9,426 bases of DNA from Sulfurimonas sp. GTDB taxonomy: Bacteria > Campylobacterota > Campylobacteria > Campylobacterales > Sulfurimonadaceae. A model generated the notes under the pieces. That model was given only the letters and a program-made list of their open reading frames with translations. It made no database searches and was not told the origin of the DNA. This document shows, one piece after another, positions 1-5,960 of this stretch. Each line of letters begins with the position of its first letter. The first letter of the stretch is position 1. The position numbers and the translations under genes are program-made. The stretch covers positions 1 through 9,426 of the forward strand of contig JAFLJV010000077.1 of NCBI GenBank assembly GCA_022712845.1. The letters run 5' to 3'.

Positions 1-98
1 TTATCTATAGCATTTGAAGTTACCTGCGCTAAATAACTACCAAACTTTTTAGCAAACTCTGATGATGGGATAAGTTCATTTGCTGTGTAAGTGACCAT
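1..98 (-). CDS. Partial antitoxin, Phd/YefM-like (N-terminus only)
   Basis: Reading the minus strand from ATG 98-96 gives 32 codons before the window edge, beginning MVTYTANELIPSSEFAKKFG. The opening 'YTANELIPSSxxAKKFGxxL' resembles the N-terminal DNA-binding part of Phd/YefM-type antitoxins, which bind their own promoter and neutralise a RelE/ParE/Doc-type toxin. This is recognition of the family's style, not a database match. The start is supported by an AGGAGA Shine-Dalgarno sequence at 106-111, 7 nt upstream. The upstream region holds three 12-bp repeats over a TATAAT box, as expected for an autoregulated antitoxin. The C-terminal toxin-binding half and any toxin gene lie beyond position 1, so the assignment to a complete toxin-antitoxin pair is inference. 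Confidence 0.6.
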   Translation of the reverse strand, partial: MVTYTANELIPSSEFAKKFGSYLAQVTSNAID

Positions 99-105
99 AA
101 TTCAA

Positions 106-111
106 TCTCCT
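106..111 (-). promoter_or_regulatory. Ribosome binding site of the antitoxin-like gene
   Basis: The minus strand reads AGGAGA, 7 nt upstream of the ATG at 98-96. It is one of the strongest Shine-Dalgarno matches in the window and fixes the start of this truncated gene. Confidence 0.65.
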
Positions 112-120
112 GATATTTTC

Positions 121-156
121 CGTAATATTATACGTATATTATAGCGTAATATTTTA
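121..156. repeat. Three tandem 12-bp repeats, candidate operator
   Basis: Three consecutive 12-bp units are directly visible: cgtaatattata (121-132), cgtatattatag (133-144) and cgtaatatttta (145-156). Each begins CGTA and continues with an AT-rich TATTA-type core. The middle of the array also forms an imperfect palindrome at 125-142, centred on CG 133-134, with one mismatched pair. The array lies between the antitoxin-like gene and the divergent channel gene and covers a TATAAT box on the minus strand. Repeat units of about one helical turn suit cooperative binding of a small dimeric repressor such as the antitoxin itself. The operator role is inferred. Confidence 0.5.
138..143 (-). promoter_or_regulatory. 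Candidate -10 box for the antitoxin-like gene
   Basis: The minus strand reads TATAAT exactly at 143-138, about 40 nt upstream of the start codon. A second TATAAT lies at 132-127. No good -35 hexamer is visible at 17 bp (GTTTCG), which is common in AT-rich Campylobacterota promoters. The box sits inside the tandem repeats, so binding there would block transcription. Confidence 0.4.
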
Positions 157-247
157 AAAGCGAAACTAAATATAAATTATTTTACTATTTGTTTTTTTTA
201 GTTGGGGTTTTATTTTCTTTAAAACTGTGAAGAACATTAATATACAG

Positions 248-253
248 TACAAT
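248..253 (+). promoter_or_regulatory. Weak candidate -10 box for the channel gene
   Basis: TACAAT at 248-253 lies about 34 nt upstream of the preferred start at 287. No convincing -35 hexamer is seen (CTGTGA at the right distance). In DNA this AT-rich such matches arise easily by chance, so this is only the best available candidate. Confidence 0.2.
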
Positions 254-274
254 ATGTAAAATAGATTTTTAGAG

Positions 275-1402
275 ATGGTGAATGTTATGGATAAAGATGG
301 ATTTCAATTTGATTTAGTTACTCAAAGATTTATAAAGAATCGATGGGAAACAGATATTGGTAAAAAAGTATTACAAAATATTATTGATGGAATAAAAGAT
401 TCTATTGAGATAAGAGCTATACTGGATGATTATGTTCTTATTCATGAAGAAAATATTGACCCATATGGACACCCTATCTATCCAATAGATGCTATTAAAG
501 GAGATAGTTTTTGGGTTTTAACACAAGATGATTTGAGAGGAGCCAATTTTTATAGTGAAGATTTTTCTAATAAATCGTCTCTTAGAAAAAAAGCTCTAAG
601 CTATTGTAAATTTTATAACTGTAATCTTGAAAAAGCAAATCTAGATAGAGCAGACTTATCATTCGCACAATTTAATAAGTGTAATTTAAATAATACTTAC
701 CTTTCTAATGCAGGTGGTTACAATATTAAAATGATTAATTGTACGATTACTGGTGCACTTATGCAACATAGCGGATTTATTGATTGTGATTTTTCTGGTT
801 CAGATTTGACTAATGCTTTTTTTGAAGATTCTCTATTTGAGAATTTAAAAGTTAACTACTTAACTAAATTCGACGTATGTTTAAGAACTACATGGGAACA
901 TAGGAATATTCCAAATAAGCAAATTCCTGATTTATTGAGGTCTATTAGAATAGGATACGAAAAGGCTGAGTTATGGACTGATGCAGATATATTCTTATTC
1001 GAAGAACGAAAAGCAGTTCGTAAATTTATTATTTGGGGAAAAATTAAAGAAAAAAAATCAATAAAAAGCTTATATGTATGGCTTCTTAGTTACATGAATG
1101 GATTATTTTCAGGATATTCAACCAAACCTATAAGAATAATCTTTGGTGGTGTTGTTATATCTTTGATATTTGCAATTATTTATTCACTGGAAGGTTCATT
1201 ATCAAATAATAAAACTTTATTTAACATTATTTCGGAATCTATATATTTTTCATTTACAACATTCGCTACTTTAGGATATGGAGACATTTCTTTTAGCGAG
1301 GCTCACCCATATATGAGAATATTAAGTACATTAGAAGCATGGTCTGGAGCAATTGTTATTTCTTTATTTGTAGCAGTATTTGCAAGAAAAGTATTTAGAT
1401 AA
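275..1402 (+). CDS. Pentapeptide-repeat protein fused to a two-TM potassium-channel domain
   Basis: This 375-residue inner-membrane protein probably forms a K+-selective pore controlled by a cytoplasmic pentapeptide domain. Residues 1-85 are a non-repeat N-terminus. About 86-192 carry degenerate A(D/N)Lxx repeats such as ANLDRADLSFAQF, expected to form a right-handed beta-helix. Residues 193-284 are a charged linker ending in GYSTKPIR, a 'GYGxxPxR'-like sequence that I associate with pentapeptide-channel proteins. TM1 is about 285-304, the pore helix about 318-331, the selectivity filter TLGYGD is 332-337 (K+ channel TxGYGD signature), and TM2 is about 350-370. Nothing follows TM2, so any regulation must come from the N-terminal side. 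The start is ambiguous: ATG 287 (371 aa) has the better ribosome binding site. The gene is AT-rich, stands alone on the plus strand, is divergent from an antitoxin-like gene and converges on the operon to its right. Ligand and physiological role are unknown. Confidence 0.85.
   Translation: MVNVMDKDGFQFDLVTQRFIKNRWETDIGKKVLQNIIDGIKDSIEIRAILDDYVLIHEENIDPYGHPIYPIDAIKGDSFWVLTQDDLRGANFYSEDFSNKSSLRKKALSYCKFYNCNLEKANLDRADLSFAQFNKCNLNNTYLSNAGGYNIKMINCTITGALMQHSGFIDCDFSGSDLTNAFFEDSLFENLKVNYLTKFDVCLRTTWEHRNIPNKQIPDLLRSIRIGYEKAELWTDADIFLFEERKAVRKFIIWGKIKEKKSIKSLYVWLLSYMNGLFSGYSTKPIRIIFGGVVISLIFAIIYSLEGSLSNNKTLFNIISESIYFSFTTFATLGYGDISFSEAHPYMRILSTLEAWSGAIVISLFVAVFARKVFR
277..281 (+). promoter_or_regulatory. 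Shine-Dalgarno GGTGA favouring the start at 287
   Basis: GGTGA at 277-281 matches the end of the AAGGAGGTGA consensus and lies 5 nt before ATG 287. The upstream ATG at 275 has only AGAG directly abutting it, with no spacer. This argues that translation starts at 287 (MDKDGF...) and that the first four codons of the longer frame are not translated. Confidence 0.45.
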
Positions 1403-1430
1403 ATTTAATAATCAGTTGTCGTAATAACTC

Positions 1431-2159
1431 TTACCTCGAAAACCTCTTCAAAGCACTCTTTTTAAAATACAACTCCGACATCTCTTTATCATACTCAACA
1501 TCCTCTAAAACTATCTCGGTATATCTACCTTTTTTATCACTAGATTCCACTCTCCAGTAAGTTGGAAGATAGTATTTGCCAAATTTTTTCACTTTGTCAT
1601 ATATAAAGTACCTGACCTCAACTCCATCTTCATCGTAAAATATATCTTTTTGTGAGGTGTATGTTGTGGTATCTATATTTGTTATAATTTTCCCCCAAAC
1701 AACAGCGGCATCCTCTTTTGGGATAAGTTCTATTGTAACTACACTGCCATCTTTATTTATGATTTTAGGGTTATAGTCCTCCACTATGGAGCTTTGTTTT
1801 ACCATGTCATCGTTGGTTATATCACTTCCCATCCATTTTTGAAGCATCATGGATGGTGGGATTTTTATGATTCGCTCTATTTTTGGAACATACTGCCACA
1901 TTTGGTTATCAAGACTTAAAAAAGTTATACCTTTGTCTCTTGAGGGATAGATGATTTTTACAAAACTTTTTTTTGTACCTTGTGAGTAGCTTTGCATCTT
2001 CATGGTTCTTGTATGGTTTTTTGAGACAACCTTCATGCTTATTTGCATATAGATATTTTTACCACGCATATTTTCATCTAGTTTTTTAATTATCTCTTGA
2101 GCTTCATTTGACAAAAGAAGAGCTTGTATCATAAGTATTAACCCAATAATCTTAATCAT
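1431..2159 (-). CDS. LolA-like outer-membrane lipoprotein-sorting protein
   Basis: This 242-aa exported protein has a hydrophobic N-terminal segment (about residues 3-17) that looks like a signal peptide, with uncertain cleavage near 17-20. The body matches the LolA-like 'outer membrane lipoprotein-sorting protein' family (Pfam LolA_like type). The hallmark stretch is present: W88-x-Y-x-P followed by KIPPSMM and MGSDITNDDM at 110-119. Such proteins adopt a LolA/LolB-like half-barrel and are thought to carry lipids or lipoproteins across the periplasm. They are distinct from classical LolA, so no symbol is given. It is the last gene of the alaS-maf-pbp1A transcription unit, 21 nt after pbp1A, with AGGAGA 5 nt before its ATG. 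Its own strong ribosome binding site would let it be translated whatever happens in pbp1A. It ends 28 nt from the convergent channel gene with no clear hairpin between them. Confidence 0.8.
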   Translation of the reverse strand: MIKIIGLILMIQALLLSNEAQEIIKKLDENMRGKNIYMQISMKVVSKNHTRTMKMQSYSQGTKKSFVKIIYPSRDKGITFLSLDNQMWQYVPKIERIIKIPPSMMLQKWMGSDITNDDMVKQSSIVEDYNPKIINKDGSVVTIELIPKEDAAVVWGKIITNIDTTTYTSQKDIFYDEDGVEVRYFIYDKVKKFGKYYLPTYWRVESSDKKGRYTEIVLEDVEYDKEMSELYFKKSALKRFSR

Positions 2160-2164
2160 AAATC

Positions 2165-2170
2165 TCTCCT
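2165..2170 (-). promoter_or_regulatory. Ribosome binding site of the LolA-like gene
   Basis: The minus strand reads AGGAGA, 5 nt upstream of the ATG at 2159-2157, within the 21-nt gap after the pbp1A stop. It supports the chosen start and independent initiation. Confidence 0.6.
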
Positions 2171-2180
2171 TTTTTCTTTG

Positions 2181-3599
2181 TTAAAACAGCAACTCTTCTT
2201 CAGCTTCTGCTTTTGTTTTAGTACGAGGTGGTTTTGATGTTTCACTAAAGTACTCTTTTTTACCTTTAGTTTCTACAACTATAATCCCCTTAGGAGCTAT
2301 AAATTTTCTTTGTATTTGAGGGTAAAGTTTTAGTACTTTTTTATAGTACATTGAAAATGCAGGTCCTGCAACTTTTCCACCTGTTTCACGTTTGTGCATA
2401 GGTGTATTATCATCATTTCCAAACCAAACTATAGTCTGCATAGTTGGAGAATAACCTGCGAACCAACCATCAACATTGTTGTTTGTAGTTCCTGTTTTTC
2501 CTGCTAACTCTATCCCTCTTGCTCTTGCTCGTCTTCCTGTTCCTCTTTTTACAACATCTCTTAAAATAGTTGTCATGATATATGCTTGTGTTTTTTGGGT
2601 AATAAACTTAGAGATATGAAGTTTTTCATAAAGTACATTTGATTTTTTTTCAATATATCTTATCAACTGTGGCTTAACCTGAGTTCCACCATTAGAAAAA
2701 GAGGTATAGTATTCTGATAATTGCAACGGAGACAACGATATAGTTCCAAGTGATATAGATAAGTCTGGAGGAAGATTTTTTATACCAAATTTTTTAAATT
2801 CTCGAAGAAGTTCTCTTAAGCCAATATCATTTACAAGGTTTATAGTAGCAAGGTTTCTTGAGTGAACAAGTGCTTCTCTTAAACTGATAAGACCTTTATA
2901 ATTTTTTTCATAATTTTTAGGCTGCCATTTTAACTCTTCACCATTTTTTGTGTACTTATATGTTCTAGCGATATCAACAAGTTCAGTCGCTCCTGAATAC
3001 CCTAAATCTATAGCAACTTGATATATAAAAGGTTTAAATGCAGATCCAGGTTGACGACGACCTTGTGTAGCACGGTTGTATGAACTTTTTTTGTAATCAA
3101 CACTTCCAACAAGAGCTAATATATCCCCTGATTTAGAATCTATTGAAATAATTGCTCCATTTAATAAACTCAAATTCATATCTGAACTCACTTGCCAGTC
3201 TGGATTCATTCCTAATTTTTTCTCATCATATTCTCTATAGCCTTCATATCTTTTAAGTGCCATATCATAAGCTTTTTTAAGTGATGTTTTAGCAGCATCT
3301 TGTAATCTCATATCAATAGTAGTGTATATCTCATAACCACCTGTTTTTATATCCCGCATACCTAAGCTTTTTGATCTTCTAACCACTTCATCAACTACAA
3401 ACGGAGCAAGATTTTGTGTTAGTGTATCATCAAAAACATTTGGTCTCTCAGCTAAAGCTTCATTATATGTTTTATCATCTATCCAACCTAATACATGCAT
3501 TCTTTTTATCACACGATTTGCTCTTCCTATTGATATTTCATAGTTTTTTGTTGGAGCATAAGAACTTGGTGCTTTTGGTAGCCCAACAAGTATCGCCAT
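2181..3599 (-). CDS. pbp1A: pbp1A 3' fragment: transpeptidase domain
   Basis: This 472-aa open segment follows the internal stop in the same frame. Counting from its first Met, the penicillin-binding motifs are intact: SAFK with the acylation Ser at 186-189, SRN at 247-249, and KTGT at 368-371 followed by NVDGWFAGYSP. The first residues (MAILVGLPKAPSSYAP) are really the end of the GT domain and linker. It is unlikely to be an independent gene: the ATG at 3599 lies inside a continuous coding frame, has AAAGAG abutting it without a spacer, and the product would lack a signal or membrane anchor and stay in the cytoplasm. The C-terminus is Lys- and Glu-rich and ends EEELLF. It is best read as the distal part of the interrupted pbp1A. 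Confidence 0.7.
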   Translation of the reverse strand: MAILVGLPKAPSSYAPTKNYEISIGRANRVIKRMHVLGWIDDKTYNEALAERPNVFDDTLTQNLAPFVVDEVVRRSKSLGMRDIKTGGYEIYTTIDMRLQDAAKTSLKKAYDMALKRYEGYREYDEKKLGMNPDWQVSSDMNLSLLNGAIISIDSKSGDILALVGSVDYKKSSYNRATQGRRQPGSAFKPFIYQVAIDLGYSGATELVDIARTYKYTKNGEELKWQPKNYEKNYKGLISLREALVHSRNLATINLVNDIGLRELLREFKKFGIKNLPPDLSISLGTISLSPLQLSEYYTSFSNGGTQVKPQLIRYIEKKSNVLYEKLHISKFITQKTQAYIMTTILRDVVKRGTGRRARARGIELAGKTGTTNNNVDGWFAGYSPTMQTIVWFGNDDNTPMHKRETGGKVAGPAFSMYYKKVLKLYPQIQRKFIAPKGIIVVETKGKKEYFSETSKPPRTKTKAEAEEELLF

Positions 3600-3680
3600 C
3601 TCTTTTAGAGTTAAATCATTTAAACTTTTATGAAAATAACCATCCGCTGCTGTTTTAATCCCATAATATCCATGTCCAAA

Positions 3681-3683
3681 TTA
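3681..3683 (-). other. In-frame premature TAA in pbp1A
   Basis: The plus strand reads tta at 3681-3683, TAA on the coding strand, directly after the codons for RYLNEI and before those for FGHGYYG. The family pattern YLNxxYFGxGxYG calls for Tyr here. TAT to TAA needs one substitution at 3681. Confidence 0.85.
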
Positions 3684-4181
3684 TATCTCATTTAGATATC
3701 TCTCTAAAATTTCTTCTTTTGATAAATTATTTTCTAATTTAAGAGCATAAATTATTTCTTTAATTTTTCTAGATATTTTTTTCTCTCTAGTAAGTAATTT
3801 ATTTTTTACTAGTTGTTGAGTTATCGTACTTGCTCCCTCAACCATTTTTCTAGCTTTTACATCTTTTATAATAGCTCTAAAAATTGCATCTATATTTATA
3901 CCAGGATGTTCAAAAAATGTTGTATCTTCTATAGCTAAAAGTGCTTCTATTATTTTTGGAGGTATCTCATCAAAAGTAGCATAGTATCTATGCCTAGTAT
4001 CAAATAGATTTGCAATTTTATCCCCATTTTTATCATATATTCTTGTTGTAGTTGGAGGATTGTAGTTAACTAATGATGAAACATCATAACTTTCTCCTAC
4101 AAGAAAATATCCCAAAACTAAGATTGGTGATAAAAAACCAAGTATTAAAAGTGAAAAAAATATCTGTTTAAATTTTTTCAT
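3681..4181 (-). CDS. pbp1A: pbp1A 5' fragment: membrane anchor and truncated glycosyltransferase domain
   Basis: This 166-aa open segment begins MKKFKQIFFSLLILGFL, a single signal-anchor helix that would place the rest in the periplasm. Glycosyltransferase-51 motifs are seen in order: EDTTFFEHPG (87-96, containing the catalytic Glu of the ED-x3-F-x2-H-x-G motif), GASTITQQLVKN (116-127), RKIKEIIYALKLE (138-150), and the start of motif 4, KEEILERYLNEI (155-166), which is cut by the TAA. Motif 5 and the rest of the domain are lost, so this product alone would not be expected to polymerise glycan. Initiation looks coupled to the upstream ABC gene through the ATGA overlap (4178-4181). AGGA lies 10 nt upstream at 4192-4195. 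Confidence 0.75.
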   Translation of the reverse strand: MKKFKQIFFSLLILGFLSPILVLGYFLVGESYDVSSLVNYNPPTTTRIYDKNGDKIANLFDTRHRYYATFDEIPPKIIEALLAIEDTTFFEHPGINIDAIFRAIIKDVKARKMVEGASTITQQLVKNKLLTREKKISRKIKEIIYALKLENNLSKEEILERYLNEI

Positions 4182-4867
4182 TCTCTAAATTTCCTATTTG
4201 CAAAATTTGCATCTATTAATGTTTTTGTATATTCACTATTAGGATTTTGTAACACATCCTTCATATTTCCATATTCTACCACTTTACCATCTTTTATAAC
4301 ACAAATATTTTCACATAAATTTTTAGCTGATGACATATCATGTGTAACAAAAAGAATTTTAAATCCAAGTTCTACCTGAAGAGATTTTAAAAGCTCTAGT
4401 ATTATAACTCTATTTTTGGGATCTAATGCTGTTGTTGGTTCATCAAGCAAAAGAAGTTTAGGTTTTGAACTTAATGCCATTGCAATTACAATACGCTGAA
4501 GTTGCCCGCCAGAGAGTTCTGGAGGAAATCTATCTAAAAGTTCACTATCTAAATCAACTTGTTCAAATAATTCTTTAACTTTATCATCTTGGATAAAAAA
4601 TTGTTTTTTAACTTTTGTAAGTGGGGATAATGCTGTAAATGGGTTTTGCGGTACAAATGCCACAGTATCTCCAGCTTTTAACTCAAAATCACTATCACAA
4701 CTTAACTCAAGCTCCATATTTGAAGGCAGCATACCAAGTAATGCTTTAAGAGTTAAACTCTTTCCACTTCCACTTTGACCTACTAGTGCTAAAGAAGATG
4801 AGATATTAAAGTTTATATCTACCAATACTTTTTTATCAAGTGTAATTTTGAGTTTAGGGATTTTCAT
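4178..4867 (-). CDS. Compact ABC transporter ATP-binding protein, peptide/nickel type
   Basis: This 229-aa cytoplasmic ABC ATPase has all nucleotide-binding motifs: Walker A GQSGSGKS (30-37), Q-loop Gln74 in VPQNPFTALSP, signature LSGGQ (118-122), Walker B LLLLDEP (138-144), D-loop ALD (147-149) and switch His176 in VTHDM. The C-terminal NPxxxYTKxL motif (208-217) is typical of DppD/DppF/NikD-like importers, but the protein is about 90 residues shorter than those. It lacks the C-terminal oligopeptide extension, and both the Walker A to Q-loop spacing and the helical subdomain are short. No aromatic A-loop residue is obvious. No permease or binding protein is encoded in the window, so the substrate is unknown. 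It overlaps its upstream neighbour (ATGA, 4864-4867) and pbp1A (ATGA, 4178-4181), implying translational coupling. No Shine-Dalgarno is visible before its ATG. Confidence 0.85.
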   Translation of the reverse strand: MKIPKLKITLDKKVLVDINFNISSSLALVGQSGSGKSLTLKALLGMLPSNMELELSCDSDFELKAGDTVAFVPQNPFTALSPLTKVKKQFFIQDDKVKELFEQVDLDSELLDRFPPELSGGQLQRIVIAMALSSKPKLLLLDEPTTALDPKNRVIILELLKSLQVELGFKILFVTHDMSSAKNLCENICVIKDGKVVEYGNMKDVLQNPNSEYTKTLIDANFANRKFRE

Positions 4868-5958
4868 CTGTTTATTTTAACCAAATTTTTACAAAGAGCT
4901 GTTAAACTCTCTTTACTCTCACCAACTCTTGCAATAAGTCTAATTATGGCTTTATTCACTGTAGGCTGTCTAATTCCACCAACACTGTAACCTAAACTTT
5001 TTAGCTCATTTCTAATTTTTATAACTTTTTCATTGTCATCTATAACTACAGGGATGATTAAACCATCCACTTTTATATCTAGTTCATCATAAACTATTTT
5101 TTGTCTTTGTTTTATCTCACTTTTAATAAGTTCACAGTTTTTTAACATATACTTTAGTCCGTTATGAGCTAAGAGCGTATCATAAAGTGAAAGTGAGGTA
5201 GCATAAACTATAGGTTTACCACGATTTACTAAGTACTCAATTATATGTGAAGATGCTAAGATAAAAGCTCCAAAACTTCCATAAGCTTTTCCTAGAGTTC
5301 CCATTTTTATATAGTTTTGTTTAATATTAACATCATAATAATCAAACACACCCATCAGTTTATCCCCAACAACTCCACTACTATGTGCTTCATCCACAAT
5401 TAAAAGTGCATCAAATTTATCTGCAATTTCAAATATATCTCTATGAACTAAATCTCCATCCATTGAGTAAATTCCCTCAACTGCAATAATTTTTCTTTTT
5501 GCAGTTGATTTTTTTAGTAAATCTCTTAACTCATTCATATCATTATGTTTAAAGAACTCTACGCTCACATGATTTAGATTTGTTGCTAACACTCCTGAAG
5601 CGTGATATTTTTCATCCATAAAAAGAGTATCGCCCTTTCTTACAAGTGATTCGATTAAAGCGATATTTGCATTAAATCCACTACCTAAAATCACACCATC
5701 TTCAAAATTATTAGCCTCACAAAGTGCCACTTCAAAATCACGATGAATTTGATGATAACCATTTACAAGTAGTGATGCTTTAGAGCTATTTATAGATAAG
5801 TTTGAGAGAGTTTTGCATGTAGAGTTATGAAGCTCTTTATTGTGAGCTAAACCTAAGTAATCATTTGATGCAAAATCTAAACTAGACTCATCATATAACT
5901 CCCTGCTTCTATATCTGTTTGATTTTTTAAGAGCTTTTAGTTCATTTTCATAATACAT
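4864..5958 (-). CDS. bioF: BioF-like PLP-dependent alpha-oxoamine synthase (8-amino-7-oxononanoate synthase)
   Basis: This 364-aa cytoplasmic fold-type I PLP enzyme belongs to the alpha-oxoamine synthase family (BioF, Kbl, SPT, HemA). BioF condenses L-alanine with a pimeloyl thioester to give the first ring precursor of biotin. Family features: LDFASNDYLGL (27-37), LGSGFNAN (91-98), His119 in DEKYHASG, which stacks on PLP, EGIYSMDGD (161-169), VDEAHSSGVVG (188-198) with the Asp and His that contact the cofactor, and PLP lysine Lys224 in GTLGKAYGSFG. Near the end, GGIRQPTVNK (327-336) followed by IIRLIARVG fits the BioF C-terminal pattern. BioF is preferred over Kbl from these motifs and the length, but substrate choice cannot be proven. 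No other biotin gene is nearby. It starts 2 nt after the maf stop, with AAAGAGG about 11 nt upstream inside maf, and overlaps the ABC gene by 4 nt. Confidence 0.75.
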   Translation of the reverse strand: MYYENELKALKKSNRYRSRELYDESSLDFASNDYLGLAHNKELHNSTCKTLSNLSINSSKASLLVNGYHQIHRDFEVALCEANNFEDGVILGSGFNANIALIESLVRKGDTLFMDEKYHASGVLATNLNHVSVEFFKHNDMNELRDLLKKSTAKRKIIAVEGIYSMDGDLVHRDIFEIADKFDALLIVDEAHSSGVVGDKLMGVFDYYDVNIKQNYIKMGTLGKAYGSFGAFILASSHIIEYLVNRGKPIVYATSLSLYDTLLAHNGLKYMLKNCELIKSEIKQRQKIVYDELDIKVDGLIIPVVIDDNEKVIKIRNELKSLGYSVGGIRQPTVNKAIIRLIARVGESKESLTALCKNLVKINR

Positions 5959-5960
5959 TA

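Larger units (their letters stand above)
2181..4181 (-). pseudogene. pbp1A: pbp1A: class A penicillin-binding protein interrupted by one in-frame TAA
   Basis: Reading 4181 down to 2181 in one frame gives 666 codons plus the final stop, about normal length for a Campylobacterota PBP1A, with a single internal stop at codon 167 (3683-3681). Domains in order: TM anchor (about 5-27), glycosyltransferase family 51 (about 55-225), linker, transpeptidase (about 340-620). PBP1A polymerises lipid II into glycan strands and cross-links the peptides in the periplasm. The stop falls where the family has Tyr, in YLNEI*FGHGYYG, inside GT motif 4. The 27 codons between the stop and the next ATG read FGHGYYGIKTAADGYF and onward, the expected continuation. 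No other frameshift or stop is seen. One base (3681, T where A would give TAT) explains the defect. It may be a recent nonsense mutation, a sequencing error or a readthrough site; the sequence alone cannot decide. The start codon overlaps the ABC ATPase stop as ATGA. Confidence 0.85.

Noticed and set aside
1403..1430. Bidirectional terminator between the convergent channel and LolA-like genes
   Set aside because: The 28-nt gap and its flanks offer only a weak 4-bp AGTT/AACT pairing and no T-rich tail after a GC stem.
3416..3658. 80-codon open frame on the plus strand, antisense to pbp1A
   Set aside because: It lies wholly within the pbp1A coding frame, has low-complexity Leu/His/Phe composition typical of antisense translation, and resembles no family.
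3600..3680. Possible frameshift in pbp1A as the cause of the split
   Set aside because: The 81 nt between the TAA and the next ATG are exactly 27 codons in the same frame and encode the expected GT-domain continuation, so no shift of frame is needed.
3681..3683. Recoding of the stop as selenocysteine or pyrrolysine
   Set aside because: The codon is TAA, not TGA or TAG, and the family residue at this site is Tyr, so known recoding systems do not apply.
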